64,000 bases of DNA, taken from the NCBI GenBank assembly GCA_949710005.1, contig OX453275.1, positions 11,246,151-11,310,150 of the forward strand, in the 5' to 3' direction. Position 1 is the stretch's first letter, and every line of letters begins with the position of its first letter. The translations under genes were made by a program, and so were the position numbers. This document shows, piece by piece, positions 52,975 to 63,993 of the stretch. Source of the stretch: Ricordea florida (taxonomy: Eukaryota; Cnidaria; Anthozoa; Corallimorpharia; Ricordeidae). Under the pieces are notes generated by a model. That model was not told where the DNA came from, ran no database searches, and saw only the letters and a program-made list of their open reading frames with translations.

Positions 52975-54612
52975 ATGACACTATGGATGGATTTTAGAAA
53001 TAGGTATCCAAAGGTTGACCTTGATAAATTTACATTTGTGAATGATTCATTTGGAGGATATATTAAGTGGAAAGTTAATGGAACAACAATCATGTCCAAT
53101 GATGATCCTACTGGGAAAACATGGACTGAAAATCTTTCTAATAATTTGAAAACATTATTATGGCAAGATTTAGGACTGAGCGAAGCGAAGAACTTAGAAA
53201 ATAAAGTTAAGCTTGGTTCATTTCCAAAGAGTTTATCATTTACAAATCAATCTTATCCAATACCTGGAGTTAAATTTGATGACATGGCTCCCGATGTAAC
53301 AAAAATGCTAAACTTTTTAGATATATATGTTTCAGATACAAAGAAATTCACTGCTCCTATGAGAAACATATTTAAATCGCAAGTTATATCATTTTATAGC
53401 GGTAAAGAGAGCAGAACTTGGTTGAATAAACCCAATATTAATCATTGGCCGCAACAACTAAATATGGCCGTATGGTGTGCAACATCTGGATGCGGAGTTA
53501 GCTTAATTGAAAGTTTAAATTACCCTAAAGTTATTAGTAGTTTTATAAAGTTTCATGCATATTTCACAATAAGGAGGATATTATATGAAATGGGATTACC
53601 ATTACCAGGCGAACAAACTTTTTCTGTAAAAAATAACCCCTATAACAAATTGGCATATAATCGATTGTGTGCAGAATTTGGGCTTAGTAATAATCAAGAC
53701 TTTAAGGGATTAAATAAACCTTTAGCAGACTTTAGATTTAAAGGTGGAACAAACGGAGGATTGGGAGATGTATACATTAATTACGGTAAAGGATACGTGC
53801 CGCCTGGAAGCGTTCATGGACAGGGAGGAGGAGATCAAAATGTTAGAATTATAAGAAATTATGATCCTGAATCAAATATATGGCCGAGCGATTCAGCAAA
53901 ATTTTCAGATGATGGAGGGAAGAAAATAGATGGTAATTTAATCTCATTGCTTCGAAATATTGAATTTGAGGATTTTAAATATGCGTGGTTTATACCAGAA
54001 AGCGGTCATGGAATAACAAAAGCTGGTTTGGGGAGATTAAATAGATCCGTTGAAGCTTTTGTTTACTGTATATTAGGAGCACAAGTTAATACTAGAAACT
54101 CGATTTATGGTAATGGTGGCGGAGCAATCGAGACACAACAAGAATTCTTAGCTTTATTTGAAAGTAGTGTGATTGAGAATGACATTTCGAATTCTGTTAA
54201 AAATTATCAATTAGCTGTACAAGAAGCGAAATTACGGCTTGATTTAGCTATTGCTCCAGGTTTGTGGTTGATGCCAAGTAATATGATCATAAATACAGAA
54301 AGCGTGGTTGGATATAATAACAAACTTATGAAAGCGACTAATGATATGAAATTTGGGGTGAATAATTCCCTAAACATGGAATCAAAACCGGTTGGAATAA
54401 GTCATAACTTAGGATCTTCAAAGTTAAAGTTACCTCATTCAATAGTTGAGACAAATCCAAAACCAAAAATCCCACCAACGCAAAATGAAAAGTCAACCAA
54501 AGGTCAGTACGTGACCACGCAACATGAAACCAATACACAAAGCGAGCATGAAGTGCGTATATTAACATTTATAATTATCAGTGGAGGGTTGGCGTGGTAT
54601 CTATTTCGGTAG
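52975..54612 (+). CDS. Large conserved element protein with a C-terminal anchor (545 aa)
   Basis: Homologue of 25432-27030 and of the damaged 3658-5172. Carries all the conserved blocks (FGGYIKWKVNGTTIMS, AVWCATSGCG, AFVYCILGAQVNTRNS, RLDLAIAPGLWLMPSN) and ends with a hydrophobic segment and WYLFR. Residues encoded by a GAGCGAAGCGAAG insert (53178-53190) lengthen the N-terminal part in frame. No family recognised. Confidence 0.8.
   Translation: MTLWMDFRNRYPKVDLDKFTFVNDSFGGYIKWKVNGTTIMSNDDPTGKTWTENLSNNLKTLLWQDLGLSEAKNLENKVKLGSFPKSLSFTNQSYPIPGVKFDDMAPDVTKMLNFLDIYVSDTKKFTAPMRNIFKSQVISFYSGKESRTWLNKPNINHWPQQLNMAVWCATSGCGVSLIESLNYPKVISSFIKFHAYFTIRRILYEMGLPLPGEQTFSVKNNPYNKLAYNRLCAEFGLSNNQDFKGLNKPLADFRFKGGTNGGLGDVYINYGKGYVPPGSVHGQGGGDQNVRIIRNYDPESNIWPSDSAKFSDDGGKKIDGNLISLLRNIEFEDFKYAWFIPESGHGITKAGLGRLNRSVEAFVYCILGAQVNTRNSIYGNGGGAIETQQEFLALFESSVIENDISNSVKNYQLAVQEAKLRLDLAIAPGLWLMPSNMIINTESVVGYNNKLMKATNDMKFGVNNSLNMESKPVGISHNLGSSKLKLPHSIVETNPKPKIPPTQNEKSTKGQYVTTQHETNTQSEHEVRILTFIIISGGLAWYLFR
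53178..53190. repeat. GAGCGAAGCGAAG insert inside coding sequence
   Basis: The same 13 bases as at 1178-1190. The homologues in elements 1 and 2 lack it here. Confidence 0.6.
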
Positions 54613-54836
54613 TTCATGACCATTTCACGTGATTATCATTGTTTTTGGATTAGTGTTCACGTGTAGAACAATAGATTGCATACTTTTACGACATAGCAAC
54701 AAGCAAAATGTAAAGTGGATTTGAAATCGAAAAGTAGATTTTTTGTTTACTTTTAAAAGGTCGGTTTCTAACGTCGCTCAGGAATGTGATTACGTCAATG
54801 GAAATTTAAAGATGAATATGATGTAATCAAACAAAA
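54613..54836. other. Spacer before the putative minor capsid gene
   Basis: No gene. Contains two CACGTG sites and, at its right end, TTTAAAGATGAATATGATGT followed by AATCAAACAAAA, which matches the sequence before the element 1 copy of the next gene. Confidence 0.4.
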
Positions 54837-55472
54837 ATGTTGAGCATAACCATGTATGAGTCTGAAACAAGGATTTATTTAGATCCGCCGCTGAAAAATC
54901 TTCGGGAAATACAGCTCCTTGATTGTAATATACAAACCAAAAGATTGATTAATTTCAAGGATCAACAGATATTGTTTAATGATGAGAATCAACCACTAAT
55001 AATAATACAACCCAGTACATATTCGTTGCGTGATATTCAATCGATCTTTCTTAATGATACTGATAGGTCAAAGATAGCAATCATTGAGACAGACACTGTT
55101 GACTATCTTTATTCAAATAAGAACTTTAACATTAAACTTACGAGGGGGTTAGCGGTTGGTTTAGGAGTGCCTGAAGTTATAAATTCAGGTGTATTATACC
55201 CTATAAATATACAGATTAAGGAACCACTGAGACTTATGTGTAGTATAGTGGATAATAAGTCGTCATATATGAACAAAACCAAATATGGAGAACTTGTTAA
55301 ACTCTCGCCATCAAACCTACTTGCAAACATTCCCTCAAAGGATTATCCAACAATTCCAGTTCGAAAATATGAGACCCTAATAAATCACTTTGATTTAAGC
55401 ATCTTAGACAATGAATGGGAAAAACTCGATCTGAAGGGTTCTCCCATAACTTTTAGTTTAAGATTTAGGTAA
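54837..55472 (+). CDS. Putative minor capsid protein (211 aa)
   Basis: Third copy of this gene, the same 211 residues long and especially close to element 1. Upstream sequence contains TTTAAAGATGAATATGATGT shortly before the start. Ends at the convergent hairpin. Confidence 0.6.
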   Translation: MLSITMYESETRIYLDPPLKNLREIQLLDCNIQTKRLINFKDQQILFNDENQPLIIIQPSTYSLRDIQSIFLNDTDRSKIAIIETDTVDYLYSNKNFNIKLTRGLAVGLGVPEVINSGVLYPINIQIKEPLRLMCSIVDNKSSYMNKTKYGELVKLSPSNLLANIPSKDYPTIPVRKYETLINHFDLSILDNEWEKLDLKGSPITFSLRFR

Positions 55473-55478
55473 ATTTTT

Positions 55479-55512
55479 GTTATGTAACCATTATTTAGGT
55501 TATATAACATAA
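55479..55512. terminator. Hairpin between convergent genes
   Basis: GTTATGTAACC, loop, AGGTTATATAACATAA between the 211 aa gene and the Cys/His gene. Confidence 0.5.
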
Positions 55513-55516
55513 TTAT

Positions 55517-55915
55517 TTATATTTTTTTTTTTTTTTTTTTTATTCTACATTCCTTACAAGAAGCTTTTTGTTTACCATGTTCACATATTTGTGATCCACC
55601 ACACTCTTTACATTGTTGTTTTTGTTTATTATGTTCACATATATGATACCCATAACATTCTTTACAATGATACTTAAATTTTTTATGTTTACATATTTGT
55701 GATCCTCCACATTCTTTACAGAAATATTTACGCTTACCATGAATACAATTATATTTATAAACTTTTGGTAATATAATTTCCTCAGGTATATCGATTTTCA
55801 TATCAAATAATTTTTGAGCAAGCTCTTTTTTTATCAATCTGGATCGTCTATAAACTTTATGTTGTCTGGCGAGATAAAGCAATTGTAAATAACTAAATTT
55901 CAACAGTGCATCCAT
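55517..55915 (-). CDS. Helical N-terminus plus Cys/His-repeat protein (132 aa)
   Basis: Reads inward from the right terminal repeat like its homologues at 6750-7193 and 28865-29323. The N-terminal helical part (LLKFSYLQLLYLARQHK) is much diverged from theirs, while the tandem C.H.K.K..C.EC.G..IC units (about four) are conserved. The frame ends in a lysine run from a long poly-T tract on the plus strand (55519-55540), which may be length-variable. Confidence 0.75.
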   Translation of the reverse strand: MDALLKFSYLQLLYLARQHKVYRRSRLIKKELAQKLFDMKIDIPEEIILPKVYKYNCIHGKRKYFCKECGGSQICKHKKFKYHCKECYGYHICEHNKQKQQCKECGGSQICEHGKQKASCKECRIKKKKKKI

Positions 55916-56180
55916 AATTTATATATTTTTATCTAATCTTTAAATATCTTTTTCAATTTTTATTTTTTTATTTTTTAAAAATTTGTCTTAGGATTTTAGG
56001 ATACTTTAAAAAATTTATATCAGGGCTGATCGCGAGGAAGACTTGATAAAGGCATGACTGTATAATTATTCAATATTTTACTAAGGTGTGACAAAGGCTT
56101 TATTAAAATTAAAATTCAATTTTTTATTTTTATTTTTTTTATTTTTTTATTGTCCTAGAACATACAGTTTTGATATATAT
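55911..56180 (-). repeat. Right terminal inverted repeat of element 3 (270 bp)
   Basis: Inverted copy of 41271-41540, identical wherever I compared it, including poly-A/T runs. Confidence 0.9.
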
Positions 56181-56222
56181 CGGTGTGTGATATGACAAAT
56201 AAACATGAATGAATGAATGAAT
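56181..56222. repeat. Target-site copy CGGTG plus the right half of the split retroelement tail
   Basis: CGGTG (56181-56185) repeats 41266-41270; then ATGACAAATAAACATGAATG and a (GAAT)n tail complete the repeat started at 41168. Confidence 0.65.
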
Positions 56223-56294
56223 TGTCATTTCAAGAAGAATATTCAAACATATACAGTAACCCACAATGATAGAGTCATTTTATAGTACACATAC

Positions 56295-57267
56295 CTCTTG
56301 GCAAAACTCCTGAACTCCATTCAAATATTCATTGAGATCCTGAAACAAACCAGTGACAGAATTGGCTCTCATTATCGAGATTAAAACGACTCAAATGCAC
56401 CGTATAATAACATAATACTAGAAATTGTGTTCACTAGAGCTGCCCCCGCTTTTGAATTTCTGTTTAAGATGATGTACATTGAATGTAAAAAATCAATACA
56501 GTGCATGCGACTGGTTGACAGTTTTATGTTTCAAAAATTTTATTGAAGTTAACATTAGGTTAAAACCCTGCGGGGGCAATAATATAATGATATTGTTATT
56601 TAAGATAACCTATATGTGCACACCTGAGTAATAGTCAGGTGTGCACATATAGATTCAACATTTACATCATTCTCATACTGTAGTTAAGTTGAGCCAGGGA
56701 CACATCATAATTTGCACCCAAAGGAACTCATTAGATTATATTAATTTTGCTACGACATGGTGAAAATTGCATGTTAATCACTAATCTGTGTAATGAGCAC
56801 TGATTTGGTGAACTTTACTACTGTCTAAAATACTTTACATACTCTGTTGAGACGTTCCAATTCCAGGACCACACAGGCATATCTTCTTTGAAACTCCTTG
56901 TCTATAGGTTCCTGATATGACTTCTGCATGATAAATAATTGAGACTGATTACTGAAGACAAACAGTTAGGCAAAATATTAATTTTGTTTGGTTTTAGACT
57001 TCCATTCACCTAGATTTGGGAAAGGTCCAAAATTCATGCAGAGGAGATGTGCATATTCACCAATAATTATTAGTTATACAGAAATCTTCCCTTTACTAAG
57101 AGCATGTCCTTTTTGTACATAGAATGTCTTAATAAGTGTTGAAAGACATTTTGCATAAGTAGCAATATACACTGTAAGTACAGCTAGATCTGCTGGCAAG
57201 ACTGTTTTAAAACTCTCTCCCTTAAAAACTATCTCCCTTAATAACCTTTTCACTCCTAAGAGTGACT

Positions 57268-57312
<45 letters not shown>

Positions 57313-60300
57313 ATGAAGACCCATTGAGAGTGGAAGTGTTAAAACACTATCTCCCTTAACCCTTTCAATCCCAAGGGTGACTCTATAAATTTTACTCTGT
57401 CTATAACATCAGACGATTTCACTCATCAAAAGCTTCTCTAAAATGGTTGTAATTATGATGAGACCACATGATTTCCTTTTAGGAAAGACTCAGTGTCGTA
57501 AGAAAAAAAAAATTGGGGGTGAATGAACATAGTAAACACTGAAGGTAAAAAGAAGGGTAAGTGTATTACTGGTTTGTATTGCAGAGAACACACTTCTCCC
57601 AATAATTTCTTCAACTACAAAGGGAAGACAGATGTACTGCATTGGGCATTGGACAGTTACATTACCACCACAATGAATGGTCTTCTAAAATGTTCTTAAT
57701 AAAATTTGTTAAAGATACCAGAAAGCAATTTTAATGAATGAATTTTAATTCTTCACATTTGTACATGAGACGTTTTTTCCATCAGCCTGCAAACACACTA
57801 CCATGTAAAACTGAATTTCATGCACACACAATGGTTTTATTTATTAACTATCGTGCGGAAGGTCGTTGGTTCAAACCTCGGCCGGACAATCACTCGGGGT
57901 TTTTAAATTACTACAGAAAAGTGCTGCCTGTGCCATGACATCTGTAAATGGTTAGACTTTCTAGTCTTCTCGGATAAGAACAATAAACCGTAGGTCCCGT
58001 CTCACAACCATTGTTCCTAATACTTCATGGGACCTTAAAGAACCCACACACTGTTCGCGAAGAGTAGGGAACATAGCACCCCGTGCTGACGTCTGGCCCA
58101 TGTAAATGTAATTTTGTGTGTCTTCCATAGTGGTTGTGTTATGGCGCATTTGATTATTAAATAAATAGAATTTGTGCCCTATAAATTGTAAATTCAAATT
58201 CAAATATTATGAAAAACAAATTGTAAACCACCACAAACACAAGGAATAAAACACACACAAAAAGCATGTAGGCAAAATCTTTCAATGATGTTTTAGCATC
58301 AATCCCTCAATTAATTATAAGAATATTATGAATACAGTTTTTATATAAACATTTTAAGAATACCACACTCCCAAAATCTCATTAAGCTTAACTTTAGACT
58401 TGAATCAAGATATCAACAGTTAGAAAATTTCAAATTCAAGATATGCAAGTCTTACCATCTTTTCTGCTTGTGTGTTCATGCATCTTAATTTTTCAATGCA
58501 CTCTTTCTTGACAAGCAAGATCTTAGATAACCTTGTCTGAGAGAAGAGAAATTCAAGAGATTTCAAAATAAACAAACCAAAATACTGACTACACTTTGGA
58601 CAGAATTGTTGTAAAGGAATGCACTGAATTTAAACACTTCTTAGCACTGGTTGCTGTACCCCTAAACTACTATCATAATACATAATAACAATTATCAGGC
58701 ATAATAACAATATTATAATTATATGTGCATATATTAAATAGAGGATATTACACGGTGGCGCGAAGATATGAATTTTATTTTTGAGTGGCAAAACAATATT
58801 TTACGAACGAGCAAAGCAAGTGAGTAAAATATTGTTTTTGCCACGAGAAAATAAAATTCATATCTTCAAGCCGCCATGTAATGTTCTTTTTATTACATAG
58901 ACAAAAAGACATCGATACAAATTTCGGAGGGAAATTACCGAAATTACGTCATCGATAATCTCACGTGTGAGATTATGGAAAAAAAACCACTCGGGTCCCG
59001 GATGTAGTTTTTATGAATTTTACGAGTGGTATATTTTCCAGTAAAACACTCGTGTCTATATAATAAATAGATTTAGGCAAGCCTAAAATCAGAGCTCCTC
59101 ACACAGACCCTAACACATTGAAAATGCTGTCACTAAAGTTATTAAATACGCCTGGTATATGCAACTACTTAAAGAAGATTCGATAGCTGAAATAAATCGT
59201 CAAAAAAAACATGTAGCTCGCGACTCAACGGAAGAGCCATTGCGTGAAAAACAAAGCCTCGTTTCGGTTTAAGACCTTCTAAATATCCCAGATGACTATG
59301 GCCGCCATGTTGGGGCAACGTCGTTGTCGTTGCTAGTGGGGCAACGTCGTCGTCGTCGCTAGGCGCACGCACCTGCGAGCCATGCTGCTAGCCACGATGA
59401 CCATGAAGACTCAAACGCATGGTTTTCTCAATTTCTATCCTCGCACGGTAGTTATGGGGCTCCACTCTGCGGCTCTTCGAGCCGATGTGGAGCTCCGCTA
59501 TCATTATTTAATAAAAGTGAGTTGAACATGGTTACAAGAAAGAACTATTCTTCATTAGAGCTGTGTTCAAATCCCTTTCAAAAGTAATCACGCAATTGCT
59601 CTGGTTGTGCCTTGTTATGACAGCCAATTGGCTGAGACACCAAACAATCATTATTTGCCTTGAAAGGCAAAATGAATATTGGTGATGATTAGTCCCTATA
59701 ACTAAGACCCTAAACATATACATGCTGTGACTTTTGTGCATTGTAATCAACTCATTCTAACCAAATCCAAAGAACACCCAACATACACAATCCATGGAAC
59801 AATATTAATTCTACTGTGAACTCTAGAGTGCATGAACACTGTCACTACAGATTAAATGTTAAATGAATAAAACTTACCACAAGAATCAGAAATCGAATAG
59901 GAAATCCTCCTAGAGTCCCACCTAAAAATACCAATCATATTGATAACCTGTCAGCATGCATTTTTACACCAACATAGGGTCAAATTGGAAAGCTTAATCA
60001 AACAGGAAGGGGCATTTGTTCCTAAAATCACTGAAAATGCATTTATTTTACACTAATGAAACTACTGAAAAAAATGTATAATACATTTGTCACCTCTTGA
60101 ATTTGCCTATTGTGATTGAATATACATCAACTACATGAAAATACAATACAGAATATTCAATTATATCATTAATATTTGAGAACAGGTGAACCTACAAAAT
60201 ATAGTATACAAGAAGATGCAACAAGAGTGACCCACCATATGTAGAAATTTTCAGTATTTGCATACTATAGTTGGACTTTAAAGTCTTGAAAGATATGACC

Positions 60301-62884
60301 CAAGATGGGTGAATCCCCAATGTACTAACTTAGTGGCAAAAGAAATTAAGATAAACCTACCTTGTCCTTGCTGGGATATTGCATCTTGGAGTCGTAATCT
60401 ACAGTAAGAATATATTAGCAAGTATTGCCAGATCTTTTCTTGATATTTAAATCAAACATGTACATTTAGGTTATAAACAGTGCTTACTTCAGCAAATCAA
60501 ACAATGTCATGAGAAATAAAATATTAGGCTCGCCGTTTGTGTTTTACAGAGACTACAAGTAAATTTCAAAGTATTTATAACCGTTTAACCTTGTCAATCA
60601 AACATTGACAGACCAAAATGCAATAAAACAAAAAAAGTAAAAAGTGTGACTCACAAACTTGAAGCAAAACAGTTCCAAATAAAATAGCAAAAGGACAACT
60701 ATGAGTTTGCTTGAAAAACTGCTTCAGGAACAGTAATGTTCAGTTTAAGATCATCAGTTCACTACAGACTTTATAGTGTACATTACGATTACCGACCAGC
60801 ATGAAAACCACTTCAGAATACAATGTAAAATGGAACAGGCACCCACATGTACAGCATATCAACTTATTTGAAGCCCTGTGATTGGCTTGTAGTGAAGACC
60901 ATGAAGTTTAGTCACTGTTAAGTATCTTAAGTATCTTAATTTAAGTATTTTTATGATAACAGTAGTAGTACCTTCCAGGTGAAGCTCCTATAAGAGGATC
61001 ATGAACCTGCAAGAGCAATTCAGTAATGCCAAAACAGTGTTAAACTACAGGTGGACAGTATCAAATTCTAGATACATGCTCTAAAATCAAGTACAGTGTG
61101 TACCAAGAATCAAGTTAAATTAAATAATCAACAACTTCACAATTAATATGGTTGAAAAAAAATTTACTTTTCACATCATTTCACCTTTTTATAAATTCAG
61201 ACTTTTTATAAATTGTAAGTAAAGTCAAGTAATATAAGTTTGAGTCATGAAGTGTTGCTATGAATAAATAAAGGTGTTGTTTTATATATATATAAAAAAA
61301 AGAATCAAGTTGACTTTGATGTGGCAAATTGGATAGGTCAGTCCTTAATTCTTCTGCAGCTCTTCAAACTGGAAAACTGTGTAATCCACGCACAAACATA
61401 CAGCAATTACCATAGTTTCTCGGTTATAAGGCGCACTCCGTTATAAGACGCACCCAGTAACTTCAATATTGTTATTGTGTTGAATCAGAAACTGAAAATT
61501 TCACCAAAACGCTCGGTTATAAGGCGCAGGCGCACCTTTAATTCTTCTGCAGCTCTTCAAACTGGAAAACTGTGTAATCCACGCACAAACATACAGCAAT
61601 TACCATAGTTTCTCGGTTATAAGGCGCACTCCGTTATAAGACGCACCCAGTAACTTCAATATTGTTATAGTGTTGAATCAGAAACTGAAAATTTCACCAA
61701 AACGCTCGGTTATAAGGCGCAGCTTAAACTAAGGGTAAATTTTTTTCAAGTTCGCTTTAATGAAAACAAAACGTTATTGATTTATCTTAGTAGCAGTTAA
61801 AAAACAAGTAAAGTCACACGTCTTGGTGATACACAAGTCAGAATGCACATGAAATAAACTAATCAACCCATTTTAAAGTTTACAAACATCATCTACACAG
61901 ATGAAAATTCAGTTGCACAACTGCTTTCCAAGAGCATTCACCAGTTTAAAAACATTTATTCCAAAAGGATTTTCCCGCTTGTGAATATGCAATTTTAGAA
62001 TCCATGATTTGGAAAAAGGCAAGAAGAGTTGCACCGAGAAACTATGGTACGTAATATATAACTACAGAACATAAAAAAGCTACTGTACAGTATACAATAA
62101 TATTTTAGTCTGCAGGTCATATACAAAGTGCAAACAGATGAAGATGTGAAATTTACAAGAAAGGTAAAGGAGGCAATCCACATAAGAATTAACCCTAACA
62201 ACATCAACAAGGACAATGGAATCAAACTAAAGGAAGCATGGATGCCAACAATCAGGAAACATCAAAACAAGCGCGCAGCAAGTCAGCGGATGCCTGAGGA
62301 AAACATGGTGAACTGAAACAATGGCCAGACAGAAACACACCAATCACAGCAGAACAACGTGATATATAATGCTGAACAGTCAACCCTATTGCCTGTAGTA
62401 GTAAGCAGTCGAAACGTCATGACCACCACCCAAGTGACTTTAAACTTTAAAGTCACAAGTTTAAAACACTTTAAACTTTACAGTCACAAGATCTGAGAAA
62501 CAAAACATCTTCTTCACTTGCACACTTGTTACGTTAGTTTTCATTTTAGAGCTTATACCATTTCTTACCATATTTGGGCTGTTCAAGTCACCACCAGCAG
62601 GTAAAAGCCTACAGAACCAAAATTGAGGCAAAAATCAAATTAAACTGTTAAACGAACTGATGTAGACATCCTAAAACTGCCATTAACAATTAAAGAGTCT
62701 TGCAATAGGGTCAAACAAATTATATTGACAATCAAAGACAAAGAAATATTGTCTATGCATGAATGAATTATTCAGAGTGAACATATTACCTTGGTGGAGT
62801 GTATGCAGGAGAAAATGCTGCAGTTCTTGGCCTTTCCTTTTGAAGGAAAGATGACACTGGCATTGTATCATGAGGCTCCTCACT
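56295..62884 (-). CDS. LIN9: LIN9, central part (8 exons); further 5' exons outside the window
   Basis: Exons in coding order: 62790-62884 (EEPHDTMPV..F), 62569-62608, 60972-61006 (VHDPLIGASP), 60361-60398, 59878-59921 (GTLGGFPIRFLILV), 58456-58536 (TRLSKILLVKKECIEKLR), 56843-56923 (KSYQEPIDKEFQRRYA) and 56295-56339 (DLNEYLNGVQEFCQE). The next exon is 40535-40644. Phases fit across every junction. The blocks match the part of metazoan LIN9 after the Tudor-like/DIRP region. That N-terminal part is not in the window, so the gene runs off the right edge. LIN9 scaffolds the MuvB core with LIN54, LIN52 and LIN37 and binds B-MYB or DREAM partners (family knowledge). Confidence 0.92.
56610..56652. 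repeat. Perfect 18-bp-stem hairpin in a LIN9 intron
   Basis: CTATATGTGCACACCTGA, 7-base loop, then the exact reverse complement. Confidence 0.7.
57845..58190 (+). mobile_element. SINE-like repeat
   Basis: A B-box-like GGTCGTTGGTTCAAACCTCG near its 5' end and a long body without frames, ending near an ATTTGATTATTAAATAAATA tail. In a LIN9 intron. Confidence 0.45.
58747..58882. repeat. Foldback repeat
   Basis: GAAGATATGAATTTTATTTT and GTGGCAAAACAATATTTTAC are inverted at 58824-58882. Part of a longer repetitive segment to about 59065. Confidence 0.6.
61342..61730. repeat. Tandem duplication of about 193 bp
   Basis: CTTCTGCAGCTCTTCAAACT through the left end of the next MITE occurs twice, offset by 193 bases (left ends at 61408 and 61601). 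The copies are almost identical, so the duplication is recent. Confidence 0.7.
61408..62049. repeat. MITE-type element with TACCATAGTTTC ends
   Basis: TACCATAGTTTCTCGGTTAT at the left, inverted CACCGAGAAACTATGGTA at the right. The same family as 36561-37539, with shared internal sequence. Confidence 0.65.
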
Positions 62885-63269
62885 CTGAAAACAAATGAAC
62901 TTGTAAGTCAACCTCTTAACTCACAGGATTGAATAGTTGTATTCTCCTTGCTAGCAGCACCACATGCTTTCAAAATCTGCTGTTAGATAACTTGATTGAC
63001 GTAGATTAATACCATACAGAAAAACGCCATAATTATGTAGGAGGTAAAAGGAATAGGAACATGCATGATCCATCAGCACTTTTTCCTTTTATCCATGATC
63101 AAATTACAATACACGCACATCATGACAAAATGTTTGTTGAATATACAATAATATTGTTTCTAATAATATCATTATTACATGGACAAGGTGACTCATGGAC
63201 CATCATACAACACCATGGTTTATAAAGCACAAGCTATGGCTATTTCACACTTAAGAAATAGAAAACATG
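62885..63269. other. Upstream LIN9 intron sequence, no exon recognised
   Basis: No further LIN9 exon could be identified here. Confidence 0.35.
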
Positions 63270-63650
63270 TACCATGTTTCTATTGAGTTTTAGTATAAAT
63301 CTACTAGTGTTGTATCACAAAATTAATGTTGCGCTCTGATTGGCTATGCTACCCACTATTTATTCTGTGATAGATAGTGAGTAGCGTAGCAGTGTGCCCT
63401 TGCTAACAAAAATGGCGGCCGCTTCTTCACGTTTTCGAAGTGTCCGTGAAGAAGATTTAGACAGTTTACTGGTCGAGGGTGTTCCAGAAAAGACAAAGTT
63501 TTGAACGACTAGTAGATTTATACTAAAACAATTTGATTATTCGCTCTCGATTTCTATGGGTGATAGTTGGCTCGGGCTGCGCCCTCATCAACTATCACGC
63601 GATAGAAATCTCGAGCTCATAATCTAATTGTTTAATAGAAACACGAGTGG
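63270..63650. repeat. Foldback-type repeat with a short coding remnant
   Basis: TTTAGTATAAATCTACTAGT (63296-63309 area) is inverted at about 63505-63530, and a second hairpin (GATAGTTG...CAACTATC) lies at 63562-63598. A short + frame starting MAAASSRFRSV (from 63411) looks like the start of a transposon-encoded protein but stops after 30 codons. Confidence 0.45.
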
Positions 63651-63955
63651 AAGTTTGGGAGAATGAGAAATGCTGTGGGAACACGAGCCGCAGGCGAGTG
63701 TTTTAACAGCTTTTTTCAAGTTTTTCTTAGGACTGTTTTCTTACGACTAATGTTGACTGTCTGCTATGTTTATGGACCCACATGAACAGAGTTCACTGTA
63801 CCAAGTTAACTGCACTCAAATTCTTACTGTATCGGTACATCATAAAGGCCAGAGGTACCGGTAGATTTCTTGAACAGCACCATATTTGCAGTCGAAAAAG
63901 CAATCAGAAAATGATGAAGCAATGATTCTACAAACCTGACCTTTTAACACGTCTT

Positions 63956-63956
<1 letters not shown>

Positions 63957-63990
<34 letters not shown>
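63957..63990. repeat. (TA)n microsatellite
   Basis: Run of TA dinucleotides at the window end. Confidence 0.85.

Positions 63991-63993
<3 letters not shown>

Larger units (their letters stand above)
41271..56180. mobile_element. Element 3: complete Polinton/Maverick-like element, 14.9 kb
   Basis: Inverted ends of 270 bp (41271-41540 and 55911-56180) and a CGGTG duplication. Same core genes as element 2 without the 63 aa, 87 aa, RPB7-like and AWHPSR genes. Reading frames are intact. It lies in a LIN9 intron with its polymerase strand opposite to LIN9, inside an older retroelement tail. Confidence 0.9.

Noticed and set aside
62683..62883. 66-codon minus frame
   Set aside because: It is a shifted frame of a LIN9 exon (62790-62884) whose correct frame has clear homology.
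63411..63503. 30-codon + frame starting MAAASSRFRSV as a 5' exon
   Set aside because: It lies inside a foldback repeat and ends at a stop; no donor site in frame. Treated as a transposon remnant.
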